A stretch of 64,000 bases of DNA from Rossellomorea vietnamensis (GTDB lineage: Bacteria; Bacillota; Bacilli; Bacillales; Bacillaceae_B). Location of the stretch: contig NZ_VTEH01000002.1 of NCBI RefSeq assembly GCF_008180615.1, forward strand, positions 2,733 to 66,732. Direction: 5' to 3'. The notes beneath the pieces were generated by a model. It was given only the letters and a program-made list of their open reading frames with translations. It was not told the origin of the DNA and ran no database searches. The position numbers were made by a program, and so were the translations under genes. Of the stretch, positions 45,153-55,555 are shown one piece after another (within the stretch, counting starts at the first letter, position 1; every line of letters begins with the position of its first letter).

Positions 45153-47342
45153 TTAGTTCATGATCCTTCTAACAGCATAGATATCTGAAATCTGCTTGAT
45201 TCTTTCTACCACTCTATGCAAGTGGGAAATATTTTGAATAGAGATTGACATATTAATCGTTGCCATTTTGTTTCGGTCCGATTTCCCGCTCACTGCAGAG
45301 ATATTGGTCTTCGTTTCATTGACTGCCTGAAGCACTTCATTCAGCAAGCCTCTGCGGTCAAATCCGGAGATTTCAATATCCACGTTATATTCCTTGCGGT
45401 TTGGAAAGTCACTTTCCCATTCAACAGGTATCAATCGCTGCTCTGCATTATCAGCTGAAACGTTTGTACAGTCTGATCGATGCACCGAGACGCCGCGGCC
45501 CTTGGTTATGAATCCAATGATCTCATCTCCGGGAACTGGATTACAGCATCGGGAAAGCCTGATCAAGAGATTATCAATCCCTTTTACCTGAACTCCTGCA
45601 TCCCGCTTGCGCTTAGCAGGCTGTGCTTTCAGCTCGGTAATAGTATCCTCAAGGGACTCTTCCTGGTCGCGTTTCTTTCTCAGCTTTTCTGTCAGCCTGT
45701 TCGCTATCTGAGCAGCCGTAATACCACTGTAGCCAACCGCCGCGTACATATCCTCTTCATTTGAAAAGTTGAATTTTTCCGATACACGGGAAACATTTTC
45801 CGGAGTCAGGACTTCTTTAAGGTCGAATTCAAGATTCTTGATTTCTTTTTCAACAAGCTCCCTGCCCTTTTCAATGTTTTCTTCACGCTGCTGTTTTTTG
45901 AAAAATGTTTTGATTTTGTTCTTCGCTTGTGATGTCTGCGCCAGCTTCAGCCAGTCTTTGCTCGGACCATAGGAATGCTTAGAAGTAAGAATTTCTATAA
46001 TATCCCCGGTGTGTAGCTTATAATCAAGGGTTACCATTTTACCGTTCACTTTAGCCCCGATCGTCTTGTTTCCGATTTCCGAGTGAATACGATAAGCAAA
46101 GTCAATCGGTACTGAGCCGGCTGGCAGTTCAATCACGTCGCCTTTAGGGGTAAAAATAAAGACCATATCAGAAAATAAGTCGATTTTAAGGGACTCCATG
46201 AATTCTTCAGCATTGGCAGATTCATTTTGAAATTCAAGAATTTCTCTGAACCACGTGAGCTTCTTCTCCAGTGTCGCTTTCTCATCGACATTCTGTCCTT
46301 CTTTATACGCCCAGTGAGCAGCCACCCCGTATTCTGCAATCTGATGCATCTCGGATGTCCTGATCTGGACTTCAAGAGGATCGCCTTTCGGGCCAATGAC
46401 CGTTGTGTGCAGGGATTGATACATATTTGGTTTTGGCATAGCGATATAATCTTTAAAGCGGCCCGGCATCGGTTTCCAGCAGGTATGGATGATACCCAGG
46501 ACTGCATAACAATCCTTGATGCTGTCGACGACAACCCGAACGGCGAGTAAATCATAAATCTCATTGAACTGCTTATTCTGGAGGGCCATCTTTCTGTAGA
46601 TGCTGTAAATATGCTTCGGCCTTCCTGAGATATCCGCTTCAATGTTCACTTCACTCATGCTTGTTTTCACTTCATCGATGACTTCATCAAGATACTGTTC
46701 CCGCTCTGCTCTTTTCTTCTTCATCAGATTGACAATGCGGTAGTATTGCTGTGGATTCAAGTAGCGGAGAGCCGTGTCTTCCAATTCCCACTTGATTTTT
46801 GAAATTCCGAGCCTGTGGGCCAGCGGAGCAAAGATTTCCAGCGTCTCATTGGATATCCTCCGTTGTTTTTCGCTGGGAAGATGCTTCAAGGTCCTCATAT
46901 TATGAAGGCGGTCTGCCAGCTTGATCAATATGACACGGATATCCTGAGCCATGGCCACGAACATTTTCCTGTGATTTTCAGCCTGCTGCTCTTCCTGGGA
47001 TTTGTACTTGATTTTCCCCAGCTTTGTGACACCGTCGACGAGCATGGCAACTTCTCTACCAAAGCTGTTTTCCATTTCTTCAAGCGTAATTCCGGTATCT
47101 TCGACTACATCATGCAAAAATCCCGCAGCTACCGTAGAAGGATCCATCTCAAGATCTGCAAGGATCCCCGCTACCTGGATCGGATGGATGATATATGGCT
47201 CGCCGGATTTGCGGAATTGCTCTTTATGGGCTTCCTTGGCAAACTCATATGCCTTTCTTACCAGTTTGACATCTTCTTCTGTCAAATATTCACTTGTGCG
47301 TTTTACGACCTCTTCAGGGGTCAATATCTGATCTTTTGCCAT
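45153..47342 (-). CDS. relA: bifunctional (p)ppGpp synthetase/hydrolase Rel
   Basis: Rel makes and degrades (p)ppGpp in the stringent response on the ribosome. The 729-residue protein has the HD hydrolase domain (His53 in IIHPIQV, HDVVED at 77-82), the synthetase domain ([12 protein letters not shown] and the EVQIRT region), TGS ([16 protein letters not shown]), a zinc-finger/helical region with [20 protein letters not shown], and a C-terminal ACT domain. The intact HD motif supports hydrolase activity. I chose the ATG at 47342 because it matches orthologues; a TTG and GTG lie just upstream. The adjacent apt is separated by about 1.2 kb of repeats. Confidence 0.96.
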   Translation of the reverse strand: MAKDQILTPEEVVKRTSEYLTEEDVKLVRKAYEFAKEAHKEQFRKSGEPYIIHPIQVAGILADLEMDPSTVAAGFLHDVVEDTGITLEEMENSFGREVAMLVDGVTKLGKIKYKSQEEQQAENHRKMFVAMAQDIRVILIKLADRLHNMRTLKHLPSEKQRRISNETLEIFAPLAHRLGISKIKWELEDTALRYLNPQQYYRIVNLMKKKRAEREQYLDEVIDEVKTSMSEVNIEADISGRPKHIYSIYRKMALQNKQFNEIYDLLAVRVVVDSIKDCYAVLGIIHTCWKPMPGRFKDYIAMPKPNMYQSLHTTVIGPKGDPLEVQIRTSEMHQIAEYGVAAHWAYKEGQNVDEKATLEKKLTWFREILEFQNESANAEEFMESLKIDLFSDMVFIFTPKGDVIELPAGSVPIDFAYRIHSEIGNKTIGAKVNGKMVTLDYKLHTGDIIEILTSKHSYGPSKDWLKLAQTSQAKNKIKTFFKKQQREENIEKGRELVEKEIKNLEFDLKEVLTPENVSRVSEKFNFSNEEDMYAAVGYSGITAAQIANRLTEKLRKKRDQEESLEDTITELKAQPAKRKRDAGVQVKGIDNLLIRLSRCCNPVPGDEIIGFITKGRGVSVHRSDCTNVSADNAEQRLIPVEWESDFPNRKEYNVDIEISGFDRRGLLNEVLQAVNETKTNISAVSGKSDRNKMATINMSISIQNISHLHRVVERIKQISDIYAVRRIMN

Positions 47343-47559
47343 CAGCAAAATCACCTTTGCAATATATTAAATTCAATCTTTCATCCCGATTTTCACTTAT
47401 TACAAATGTCCCGGCACGAAAAATGAACTCAGGTTCATAATAAAAAAGCGTATTGTATACTATTATCAAAAAAAATAGAAGATATGTAAAGCCTTCACCC
47501 CTAAAAAAGGCTGTTTTTGTCGAAAAATATTTACCATTTCTTAATAAAGCGCTTTCTTT

Positions 47560-47990
47560 CATAAAAAGTGGAAGCGCCTTGATCAGCCCCGACAGGCAAA
47601 TGTTCTCAAGAGAAGAAAAGGCGTTTTCCCTTTTATTCTCTTGAGGTTATTTGACCCCGAGGAGCTGGCCGCTGCAACTGGATTGATTAAAAAATGGAAG
47701 CGCCTTGATCAGCCCCGACAGGCAAATGTTCTCAAGAGAAGAAAAGGCGGTTTTCCCTTTTATTCTCTTGAGGTTATTTGATCCCGAGGGGCTAGGCGCT
47801 GGAACTGGATTGATTAAAAAGTGGAAGCGGCCCGAACAGCTCCGACAGGCAAATGTTCTCAAGAGAAAAAAAGGCGGTTTTCCCTTTTATTCTCTTGAGG
47901 TTATTTGACCCCGAGGAGCTGGCCGCTGCAACTGGATTGATTAAAAAGTGGAAGCGCCTTGAACTGGCCCGACATGCGAACGTTCACCTT
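47560..47990 (+). repeat. four tandem copies of the family 2 repeat
   Basis: The start landmark TGGAAGCG recurs at 47569, 47695, 47822 and 47949, giving a unit of 126-127 bp; the last copy is cut short at about 47990. Each full unit has outer pairing of GGCGCT-like ends and inner CTCAAGAGA and TCTCTTGAG arms. Units differ by a few bases. This is the only place in the window where family 2 is tandem rather than single. Confidence 0.93.
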
Positions 47991-48113
47991 ATAGTAAATT
48001 TCGATAATAACAAACTTATTCCTGCAATCCGGTAAGTATATTAGCTCTGCTGACTAACAAACCAATTTTTTTAGCTTTATCAATGGCTCCCATTATTAAG
48101 AGATATGAAAAAA

Positions 48114-48208
48114 TTAATTTTTATCAGCAAGGAAAAGGGAAATCAGCTGGGAAATGATGCCGGTAAGCAGACCGCCCAGATTTGCATTTATCCAGCTAAG
48201 AAGTCCAT
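48114..48208 (-). pseudogene. possible frameshifted small hydrophobic peptide gene
   Basis: An ATG at 48208 starts MDFL, then a stop after six codons. One base out of phase, the sequence continues as SWINANLGGLLTGIIS and ends ISLFLADKN before a stop at 48114. Together they would make a peptide of about 31 residues if one base had been lost. There is no clear ribosome binding site. It may be a decayed small gene or chance. Confidence 0.25.
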
Positions 48209-48287
48209 ATCATCAAAAAAATAGGCTCTTTTCTAAAAGATTGTTGCTTTTGATGCTATTTTATCCTCTCTTCATTTTCACCTGAAA

Positions 48288-48414
48288 GGATTGGAGCGGA
48301 AGGCGTGCGACCTCCTGCGGGACTAGCGGGACAGGTGAGAGGTGAGACCCCGCAGGCGAAGCCGAGGCGGCCGGGCGCCCGCCCCGCGGAGTCGCGCGCC
48401 TGGAGCGGAAATCC
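48288..48414 (+). repeat. dispersed GC-rich palindromic repeat, family 1
   Basis: A complete copy with a small internal duplication: GGTGAGAGGTGAGACC where other copies have GGTGAGACC. Another change is GAGGCGGCCGGGCGCCC in place of the usual GAGGAGGCTCACCGCCC. Confidence 0.85.
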
Positions 48415-48456
48415 ATTACTTTTAAAATAGCCACAATCTTAACGAAAACAGCCAAA

Positions 48457-48490
48457 AAATAAAAGGACTGAGCATGCCCAGTCCTTTTAT
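48457..48490. terminator. terminator of apt
   Basis: AAAAGGACTG and CAGTCCTTTT arms around a 7-base loop, with T residues beyond on the minus strand. Confidence 0.85.
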
Positions 48491-48512
48491 GAGTGCTATT
48501 CAATTAGAAAAC

Positions 48513-49025
48513 TTAGTATTGCATAAGTGTCATGATGTCATAGCCGTCCAGCTTATCGCGGCCATCCAGGTATGTCAGTTCGATAAGGAATGCAGTACCC
48601 GCGACGATGCCGCCTAATTCTTCAACCAGCTTGATAGTGGCTTCAATTGTTCCGCCGGTAGCCAGCAGGTCATCGGTGATGAGAACGCGCTGACCTGGCT
48701 TAATAGCATCCTTATGGATTGTCAGCGCATCTTTGCCATATTCAAGGCCGTACTCGACTTTGACCGTTTCACGAGGCAGTTTGCCCGGCTTGCGGACAGG
48801 TGCAAATCCTACTCCAAGTGAATAGGCAACCGGACAGCCGATGATGAAGCCTCTTGCCTCAGGACCGACAATCAGATCGATTTCTTTTTCTTTTGCATAT
48901 TCAACGATTTTATCAGTAGCATATCTATACGCATCGCCGTTATCCATCAACGTAGTGATATCTTTGAATCTAATGCCTTCTTTCGGCCAATCCTCGACGA
49001 TTGTTACGTATTGTTTTAAGTCCAT
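48513..49025 (-). CDS. apt: adenine phosphoribosyltransferase
   Basis: Apt converts adenine and PRPP to AMP in purine salvage, using adenine released for example by MtnN action on methylthioadenosine. The 170-residue protein has [11 protein letters not shown] and the PRPP loop [13 protein letters not shown] (114-126). It lies 15 bases after recJ and is probably translated from the same transcript. Confidence 0.96.
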   Translation of the reverse strand: MDLKQYVTIVEDWPKEGIRFKDITTLMDNGDAYRYATDKIVEYAKEKEIDLIVGPEARGFIIGCPVAYSLGVGFAPVRKPGKLPRETVKVEYGLEYGKDALTIHKDAIKPGQRVLITDDLLATGGTIEATIKLVEELGGIVAGTAFLIELTYLDGRDKLDGYDIMTLMQY

Positions 49026-49040
49026 GCTTAAAAATCCTCC

Positions 49041-51386
49041 TCATATGTTGCAGACCATTTCAGTCTTCTTATCAAACCAGTTTTTGAGTTCTTGATAAGA
49101 TGAATACAACAATTCATTCTCTAGATTATATTGTTCCTGCTTTTGCCGGTAAGTAATCGATTCTTCCAAATCTCTCTTAACTTTTACAGGATTGACGGAA
49201 ATTAATCCATTGTTTATTGTAACAAAATCCAGTTCAAAAAACACCTTTGACATGAATACAATTGTTTCTTTTGACCAGCCTTTATGTTGAGCAAGCTGGC
49301 CGCCATGTTTTTTGAGATCGAAAGTCTCCCTCTTTAAAAGAAATCCATAGTACCACTTAAAGTGCTCACGCTTCGGCACTGTGCTGAAAAAATGGTCTTC
49401 TTCGTGGTCAAAGTGTGCATAGATTCTTTCCGGTTCTGCTTTTCTTACCACTGCCTCCAGCCATTCTGCGGCAGGCGGCAGATCCAGCAGTACAATACTC
49501 TTTGCTGCCTGAAGATTGGCTTCTGCTTCTTCGCTTGAAGAAATCAATAGCAGGTCATCGCGGTAATCTTCAACCGGAAGGCGGTCAATCGTTCCCTGAT
49601 TAAAAGCAATGATTCTTCTGTCCTGTGAAGGTACTTTTTCAAACCATCTTTTGAACGGCTTGATCCCCCTCATGTCAAAGAGCTGCCAATGAGCGACAGA
49701 GAGGTCTTTTAGAAACAACTGCGGCTTCCTGATATTATTCCATTCATTTATGGAAAGCTCACCAATAACCGATAATTCTGCAAGCGGTGAAATGTGATCG
49801 GCAAATTCACCCATTCCGAAACCAATACTGTCCAAGGTGTGGACATCTTTCTGAAGGGAAAGCTTTAAATGGTCCTGATTGCCGCCAATCTTCCTCATTC
49901 CACCTATCGAAACCCCTTCAATAAGCAGCTTAGGCTTGGGATTCCCCATGCCGAATGGAGCAAGCATCTGCAGAGACTCAATCGTCTCAATATCCACATC
50001 TTCAAGACGGATAGAAGCATCCAGCTCTGTGAGAGGAATGAAGTCTTCCTCGGTCAGCTGTTCATTGGCATATCCATTCAATCGGTTTCTCAATTCTGCT
50101 ACATTCTCCAAATCCAGTGTCATTCCGGCCGCCATTGGATGGCCTCCGAAATGAGGAAGAAGCTCGCGGCATTGAGATAGATTTTTGAATAAGTCAAACC
50201 CAGCAATACTGCGGGCAGAACCTTTCGCCTGTCCTTTTTCACTATCGAAGCTTAGAACGATGACCGGCCTGTAGAATTTTTCTACAAGTCTGGAAGCAAC
50301 AATACCGACAACTCCGGAGTTCCAGCCTTCTTTTCCAATGACCAGCACAGAATTGCTGGAAAGAGGAAACTCGGTTTCAACCATTTCAACGGCCTCTTGT
50401 GTCATCTCATTAACGATGTTCTGCCTTTCTTTATTGATAGCGTCGATTTCCTGCGCTATGGCCATGGACTCTTCCATATCCTGAGACAGCATCAAGTCCA
50501 CTGCCGGGTCGGCATCCCCCAGTCTGCCGATTGCATTGATTCTCGGTGCAATGGCAAAGCCGACCGTTTCTTCCGTAATCTCGCTCATCTGGGCATTAGC
50601 CGTTTTACAAAGGGCTGCAATTCCAGGACGCTTGCTTGTCCGGAGCTTTGCCAGGCCTTGTTTGGCGATAGCCCTGTTTTCCCCTTTTAAAGGAACAAGA
50701 TCTGCAATGGTTCCAATAGCTGCGAGATCAAGCAGATGCTCTGGGAATTTCCCGTACAGAGCATGAGCGAACTTAAACGCTACCCCTACACCAGCAAGGT
50801 CGGCAAAAGGATATGTACTGCCTTCCCTTTTTGGGTGAAGAATCGCTAATGCTTCAGGAAGCTGTGGTCCCGGCTCATGGTGATCAGTGATGATCAAGTC
50901 CATCCCCAGTTCCTTGGCAAGCCCAGCCTCTTTCACTGCAGCTATTCCGGTATCCACTGTGATAATTAAAGAGAATCCTTCCTCGGATGCCCAGCGGAAA
51001 GCATTTTCATTAGGACCGTAGCCCTCTGTGAAGCGGTTTGGTATATAAAAATGAGCTTCTGCACCTAAATCAAGAAGCGTCTGCATCATGGTGGATGTTG
51101 AACTGACACCGTCTGCATCATAATCCCCGAAAATTAAAATCGCTTCTCCATATTCAATGGCTTTTTTTACCCGTTCTACCGCTTTGTCCATATCCAGCAT
51201 TAAATAAGGATCATGGAAAGGCTGCTCTCCGCCATGTAAAAAGTCCTTCGCTTCTTCTATATCATGTATCCCCCTGTTGGCCAGAAGCTTGCTGACGATA
51301 GGAGGTAAATTTAACTTTTGCTGCAATTCAGTACTGTGCGCTTCACTATGATCTTTAATTAACCAACGTGATTTTGATTTTAACAT
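49041..51386 (-). CDS. recJ: single-stranded-DNA exonuclease RecJ
   Basis: RecJ degrades single-stranded DNA 5' to 3' in recombination and mismatch repair. The 781-residue protein has the DHH phosphoesterase motifs GDYDADGVSSTS (87-98), VDTGIAAV, and ITDHHEPG (DHH 168-170), the DHHA1 motif GGHPMAAGMTL, an OB-fold, and a C-terminal region of about 200 residues typical of Firmicutes RecJ. It precedes apt, as in B. subtilis. Confidence 0.95.
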   Translation of the reverse strand: MLKSKSRWLIKDHSEAHSTELQQKLNLPPIVSKLLANRGIHDIEEAKDFLHGGEQPFHDPYLMLDMDKAVERVKKAIEYGEAILIFGDYDADGVSSTSTMMQTLLDLGAEAHFYIPNRFTEGYGPNENAFRWASEEGFSLIITVDTGIAAVKEAGLAKELGMDLIITDHHEPGPQLPEALAILHPKREGSTYPFADLAGVGVAFKFAHALYGKFPEHLLDLAAIGTIADLVPLKGENRAIAKQGLAKLRTSKRPGIAALCKTANAQMSEITEETVGFAIAPRINAIGRLGDADPAVDLMLSQDMEESMAIAQEIDAINKERQNIVNEMTQEAVEMVETEFPLSSNSVLVIGKEGWNSGVVGIVASRLVEKFYRPVIVLSFDSEKGQAKGSARSIAGFDLFKNLSQCRELLPHFGGHPMAAGMTLDLENVAELRNRLNGYANEQLTEEDFIPLTELDASIRLEDVDIETIESLQMLAPFGMGNPKPKLLIEGVSIGGMRKIGGNQDHLKLSLQKDVHTLDSIGFGMGEFADHISPLAELSVIGELSINEWNNIRKPQLFLKDLSVAHWQLFDMRGIKPFKRWFEKVPSQDRRIIAFNQGTIDRLPVEDYRDDLLLISSSEEAEANLQAAKSIVLLDLPPAAEWLEAVVRKAEPERIYAHFDHEEDHFFSTVPKREHFKWYYGFLLKRETFDLKKHGGQLAQHKGWSKETIVFMSKVFFELDFVTINNGLISVNPVKVKRDLEESITYRQKQEQYNLENELLYSSYQELKNWFDKKTEMVCNI

Positions 51387-51519
51387 ACGTTCACCCCTCA
51401 GCCTTTCCTATTATACAAAATGGGGGTATGCCTTTCAATCAGAGAAACATGGAAAGAGATACTTTAAGCTTTTAATTTATTTTTCGGCGATAATTATAGC
51501 TCTTTAAAAGAACTACATT

Positions 51520-51600
51520 TCTGCTTCGGCTCCGTGGGACATGATTTTCTGTTTTTCTTGAGTTCATGACCTCGCTTCGGTCCCGGAGGACATCCTCTTC
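51520..51600. repeat. array G: two-unit repeat at 51 bp
   Basis: GCTTCGGCTCCGTGGGACAT at 51523 and GCTTCGGTCCCGGAGGACAT at 51574 are 51 bp apart. It is too short to count as an array on its own, but the spacing matches the others. It lies between the lapA terminator and the recJ promoter region. Confidence 0.6.
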
Positions 51601-51672
51601 ATCCATTCAATCCACGTATGCTGATTATCCGCTAACCCGGCAGAGGTCTCCGCGCCATCCACTTTAACTTCA

Positions 51673-51713
51673 AAAAAAGAGGACAAAATCACAAATGATT
51701 TCATCCTCTTCTT
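51673..51713 (-). terminator. terminator of lapA
   Basis: On the minus strand AAGAGGATGAAATC and GATTTTGTCCTCTT pair with one bulge, followed by seven T residues. Confidence 0.8.
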
Positions 51714-51739
51714 TTCCCATATTTTTTTCCGAAGCAGAG

Positions 51740-52087
51740 TTACATCCTTGTTTCTCTTTCTTCATGGATGCTGCCGCTATCTTGCACTCCGTCTTGAGCT
51801 GCATCATTGACTGGAAGGGCTTCTTTATCTCCTGCTATCCCCTTTAGTCTGTCGTTCTCTTTTTGAAGAGCCTTAAGCTTTCGTTGTATAACGTATAAAC
51901 GAAACAAACCAACGGAGCCTACAATCAGGCCTCCCATCAGAACCGAGCCGATGATGACCAAAATCAGCGGCCATTGAGCTTCACCAAAAAGATAGTTCAC
52001 TCTTACTGGATCAACATTAATCACTGCAAAAATCGCCACAATCAGAGCGAATATAAGTCCTAAAATTAAATTCCATTGAATCTTCAC
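51740..52087 (-). CDS. LapA/DUF1049 membrane protein (YrvD)
   Basis: This 115-residue protein has two transmembrane helices (about 7-27 and 41-63) and a C-terminal cytosolic coiled-coil segment (VIQRKLKALQKENDRLKG), the LapA/YciS/DUF1049 layout. It lies between recJ and secDF as yrvD does in B. subtilis. In other bacteria LapA takes part in lipopolysaccharide assembly control, which cannot apply in a Gram-positive cell; its role here is unknown. Confidence 0.88.
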   Translation of the reverse strand: MKIQWNLILGLIFALIVAIFAVINVDPVRVNYLFGEAQWPLILVIIGSVLMGGLIVGSVGLFRLYVIQRKLKALQKENDRLKGIAGDKEALPVNDAAQDGVQDSGSIHEERETRM

Positions 52088-52099
52088 TGCTTCCCCCCC

Positions 52100-53020
52100 T
52101 TACGTCAAATCTACTTTTTCATCTGCCTCATCCGCATTATATGGGTTAATGTGTATGAAAACATCTTGGACATCAGGGTCTTCCAACAATCTTTTCTTTA
52201 CTTTTTTTCCTACCCGGTGGCCTTCTTCAACAGTAATATGCGGATCCACGCTGATCTTCAAATCCACTATGAGGTAATGTCCGTGCTCCCTGGCGTGAAG
52301 TTCATTAATGGCCAGCACTCCTTCTACTTCACTTACCGATTGTCTCAATTCCTGCGTATCTTCATCATGCAGGACATGATCGAGAGTATTATGAATGGAT
52401 TCAGCACCCAGTTTCCATGCCATTCTCAAAACAAGAAGTGATACAAATACCCCGGCAACCGGATCTCCATATTCCAGCCAGCCAATTCCAAAAACTCCTC
52501 CCAGCATGGCAGCACCTATACCGATGAGAGCAGCAATGGATGAATAGACATCCGATCGATGCTCATATGCATTGACAATCAGGGCATCACTTTTCAGTTT
52601 TTTACCCAACTTATACTTGTACTGAAACATTATTTCCTTGACTACTATCGAAAAGATAACTGCATAGATCGCAATGGAAGTCGGCGGTTCGATTGGCTGA
52701 AAAAATGACTCAATGGAAGATTTTCCGATTTCTATTCCGACCAAAAACAAAAGAACAGCCACTATGATGGCGGCGATGGATTCGGCCTTTCCATGTCCGT
52801 ATGGATGGTCTTCATCCGGCGGCTGCTTGGCTGCACGAAGACCTATGTATACTGCGAAAGAGCCTGCAACATCTGAGGCTGAATGGACCGCATCGGCAAT
52901 TAGTGCTTTACTGTTTCCTGCAACCCCTGCCCACCATTTGATGCCTGCCAGCAGAATGTTCCCTACAACGCCTACCAAAGCGGCAAATTCAGCTTTCTTA
53001 AAACGATCGTCAGTACTCAT
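52100..53020 (-). CDS. cation diffusion facilitator family metal exporter
   Basis: This 306-residue CDF transporter has six transmembrane helices and a cytosolic C-terminal domain. The metal site residues are visible as IADAVHSASD (TM2) and AYEHRSDVYSS (TM5), both of the HxxxD or DxxxD type, and the C-terminal domain has ELHAREHGHYLIVDLKI. Substrates in this family include Zn, Mn, Fe and Co; I cannot choose. It begins with a GGGGGG site and ends 13 bases before lapA. Confidence 0.9.
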   Translation of the reverse strand: MSTDDRFKKAEFAALVGVVGNILLAGIKWWAGVAGNSKALIADAVHSASDVAGSFAVYIGLRAAKQPPDEDHPYGHGKAESIAAIIVAVLLFLVGIEIGKSSIESFFQPIEPPTSIAIYAVIFSIVVKEIMFQYKYKLGKKLKSDALIVNAYEHRSDVYSSIAALIGIGAAMLGGVFGIGWLEYGDPVAGVFVSLLVLRMAWKLGAESIHNTLDHVLHDEDTQELRQSVSEVEGVLAINELHAREHGHYLIVDLKISVDPHITVEEGHRVGKKVKKRLLEDPDVQDVFIHINPYNADEADEKVDLT

Positions 53021-53085
53021 GGTTGTCCCCCCTTATTCCACTTTATTGTAACCCATTTACCGCTAAACTATCTCCTGAAACGCTT

Positions 53086-53132
53086 AAAAGGACGAGCACC
53101 CCAGGCACAGCCGCCTGGCATACTCGTCCTTT
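53086..53132 (-). terminator. terminator of secDF
   Basis: On the minus strand AGGACGAG and CTCGTCCT with inner CCAGGC and GCCTGG form a long stem followed by TTTT. Confidence 0.88.
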
Positions 53133-53142
53133 AGCATTAGAA

Positions 53143-55413
53143 TCAGACTTGTGGTTCGTCTGAAATTTTCTTTTTCTCTTTAAAGGTGATAATTGTCCCT
53201 TTTTTCTTCAGTTCCTTCTTCTTCAGCACAAGCCAAATTTGAGAAGCAATGAATACGGAAGAGTAGGTACCTGAGATCAACCCGACAAGCAAGGCAATTG
53301 AGAAGTTCGTGATAGACTCACTTCCGAATATCATCAAAGCGATAACCGTAAACACTACAGTAATTACAGTGCTGACAGAACGGGTAAGCGTCTGGCGTAA
53401 ACTTTTGTTCACGACTTCTTCTATATCTTCCACAGTTTTCAATCTGCGCTTCTTCTGAAGGTTCTCCCTCATCCTGTCAAATGTAACAATCGTATCATTG
53501 ATCGAGTAACCTACAATGGTCAGGACGGCCGCAATGAATGTTAAATCAACTTCAAGGCGTGTCAAGCTGAAGAACGCAATGATGAAGAACGCGTCATGCA
53601 GAAGGGCTGCAATCGCCCCGATGGCCATGGATAGCTCAAATCGAAGGGTAACATAAATGATAATCCCTACCGAAGCGATAGCTACAGCAAGCATAGCGTT
53701 TTTCGCAAGCAGTTCACCTATGACCGGCGAAACAGTACTGATATTTGGTTCTGCATCATACGCTTCCGTGAAGTAGTCCTTCAGTTCAGCAATTTCATCT
53801 TTATTTAAGACTTCACTGTAGCGGACAACCCCGATTTCGTTATTGTCACCTGAAATAACAACCTCATCGGATGGGTATCCTGCCTCTTCAAGCTCTTCAG
53901 TCAAACTGTCACCTGTCAATCCGGATTCAGACAGGATTTCCATTCTGGTACCAGCAGCGAAGTCAATGCCAAGGTTCAATCTGAAAATGGCCAGAATGAC
54001 GAGACCAGCAGTTATCAATATCCCTGATATCGCAAAGAATTTTTTACGTTGTTTCGCAAAATCGAATTTATCATAAGCAGTAGGTAAATCCAATGTATCA
54101 TAATTTTCAGCGATATCTTTAATATCTTTCGGGTTCACTCCAAGCCAGGACGGCTTCTTGTTGAATGCACCGCTGTTGACCCATAACCCAAGCAGCAGGC
54201 GTGATCCCCATACCGCTGTCAGGAAGCTTGTCAGGATACTGACAATCAGCATTGTTGCGAATCCTTTAACAGAACTTGTCCCAAAATAGAACAGGACAGC
54301 ACCGGCAAGAATGGTCGTCACGTTTGCGTCCAGGATGGTCATGAAGGAAGATTTGTTCCCGGCCTGGAAGGCTGCGCGGACACTTTTTCCGACCTTCATT
54401 TCCTCTTTGATTCGCTCATACGTGATGATGTTGGCATCAACCGCCATACCGACCCCGAGAATCAAGGCCGCTATACCCGGCAGTGTCAGAACCCCGTTCA
54501 TCATGTCAAATACCCATAGGATGACGAATATGTACACTGAGAGAGTAATCATGGCAATTACCCCTGGGAAACGGTAGAAAATCAGCATGAATAAGAATAC
54601 AATCGCGATACCAATGATTCCGGCAGTCACGGTTTTATCCATTGCCTGTTCACCGAATTGGGCTCCTACTGATGTAGAATAGACTTCTTCCAATTTCACA
54701 GGAAGAGCACCAGCATCGAGAAGCGCCGCCAGGTCTTGGGCTTCTTCTATCGTGAAGCTTCCAGTAATTTGGACTTCATTGGAATTGATAGGTTCTGAAA
54801 CTTGAGGATCTGATAAGAATTTAGGATTCTCTTTTGTCATTTCCTCTTGATAGGAGTCGACTCCCTCTTCAAAGTCAAGCCATATGACCAGCCTGTTTTC
54901 AGGAGGAGGCAGCTGGGAAAGCTCGGTTGTTAGGTCATAAAATTTACTGCGGTCTTTTAGTTCCAAAGAAACTAAAGGGTCATTATTTTGGCCGAATGCC
55001 TGCTGTGCACCGCCTGTAACCAGGTCGGAACCATCAAGCCTCACTTCATCATTAATATCCCGGAAAGTCAGATTAGCCTGAGTCGAAAGAATCTCCCTGG
55101 CCTGATTCTGATCTTCCACGCCGGCAAGCTGGACACGGATTCTGTTGCCGTCTTCAATCTGGATGTTCGGTTCACTTACCCCGAGAACGTTGATTCGTTT
55201 ATCCAGTGCATCAGCCGTGTTGGCAACTGTTTCACTGGTGATTTCTTCATCATCACCATTCAATGATTGAACATCGTAGAGAACTTCAAAGCCTCCCTGC
55301 AAGTCCAATCCAAGCTTTATGTCTTTCAAAATGTTGTTCGTTGTGCCTCCGATTAATCCTCCTAGTAAAAGAACGATTATAAAAAAGGCGACAATCCTAC
55401 TTCGTTTTACCAT
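53143..55413 (-). CDS. secDF: protein translocase subunit SecDF
   Basis: SecDF is the proton-driven accessory of SecYEG that pulls secreted proteins across the membrane. The 756-residue fusion has the SecD part (VKRSRIVAFF start, LGLDLQGGFEVLYD, five C-terminal TM helices with PGIAALILGVGMAVDANIITYERIKEE) and the SecF part (LNLGIDFAAGTRMEI and SINDTIVTFDRMRENL). Each half has one leading helix, a periplasmic-type domain and five helices. I chose the ATG at 55413, preceded by AAGGAGG at a slightly long spacing. comN lies upstream. Confidence 0.96.
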   Translation of the reverse strand: MVKRSRIVAFFIIVLLLGGLIGGTTNNILKDIKLGLDLQGGFEVLYDVQSLNGDDEEITSETVANTADALDKRINVLGVSEPNIQIEDGNRIRVQLAGVEDQNQAREILSTQANLTFRDINDEVRLDGSDLVTGGAQQAFGQNNDPLVSLELKDRSKFYDLTTELSQLPPPENRLVIWLDFEEGVDSYQEEMTKENPKFLSDPQVSEPINSNEVQITGSFTIEEAQDLAALLDAGALPVKLEEVYSTSVGAQFGEQAMDKTVTAGIIGIAIVFLFMLIFYRFPGVIAMITLSVYIFVILWVFDMMNGVLTLPGIAALILGVGMAVDANIITYERIKEEMKVGKSVRAAFQAGNKSSFMTILDANVTTILAGAVLFYFGTSSVKGFATMLIVSILTSFLTAVWGSRLLLGLWVNSGAFNKKPSWLGVNPKDIKDIAENYDTLDLPTAYDKFDFAKQRKKFFAISGILITAGLVILAIFRLNLGIDFAAGTRMEILSESGLTGDSLTEELEEAGYPSDEVVISGDNNEIGVVRYSEVLNKDEIAELKDYFTEAYDAEPNISTVSPVIGELLAKNAMLAVAIASVGIIIYVTLRFELSMAIGAIAALLHDAFFIIAFFSLTRLEVDLTFIAAVLTIVGYSINDTIVTFDRMRENLQKKRRLKTVEDIEEVVNKSLRQTLTRSVSTVITVVFTVIALMIFGSESITNFSIALLVGLISGTYSSVFIASQIWLVLKKKELKKKGTIITFKEKKKISDEPQV

Positions 55414-55555
55414 TATGTATAAGTCCTCCTTGCATATGTACAGGGCAATGCCCCTCGATATTAAATTTTCCGGTCCAAATGCCATGGGTTGTACCAATAT
55501 TCCCATTATGAATTAGCAGCAATTTACTGTCAATTCAATATTATACCAATAAATA

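Noticed and set aside
47864-48035. Short plus-strand proteins in the family 2 tandem block
   Set aside because: They are translations of repeat units without expression signals.
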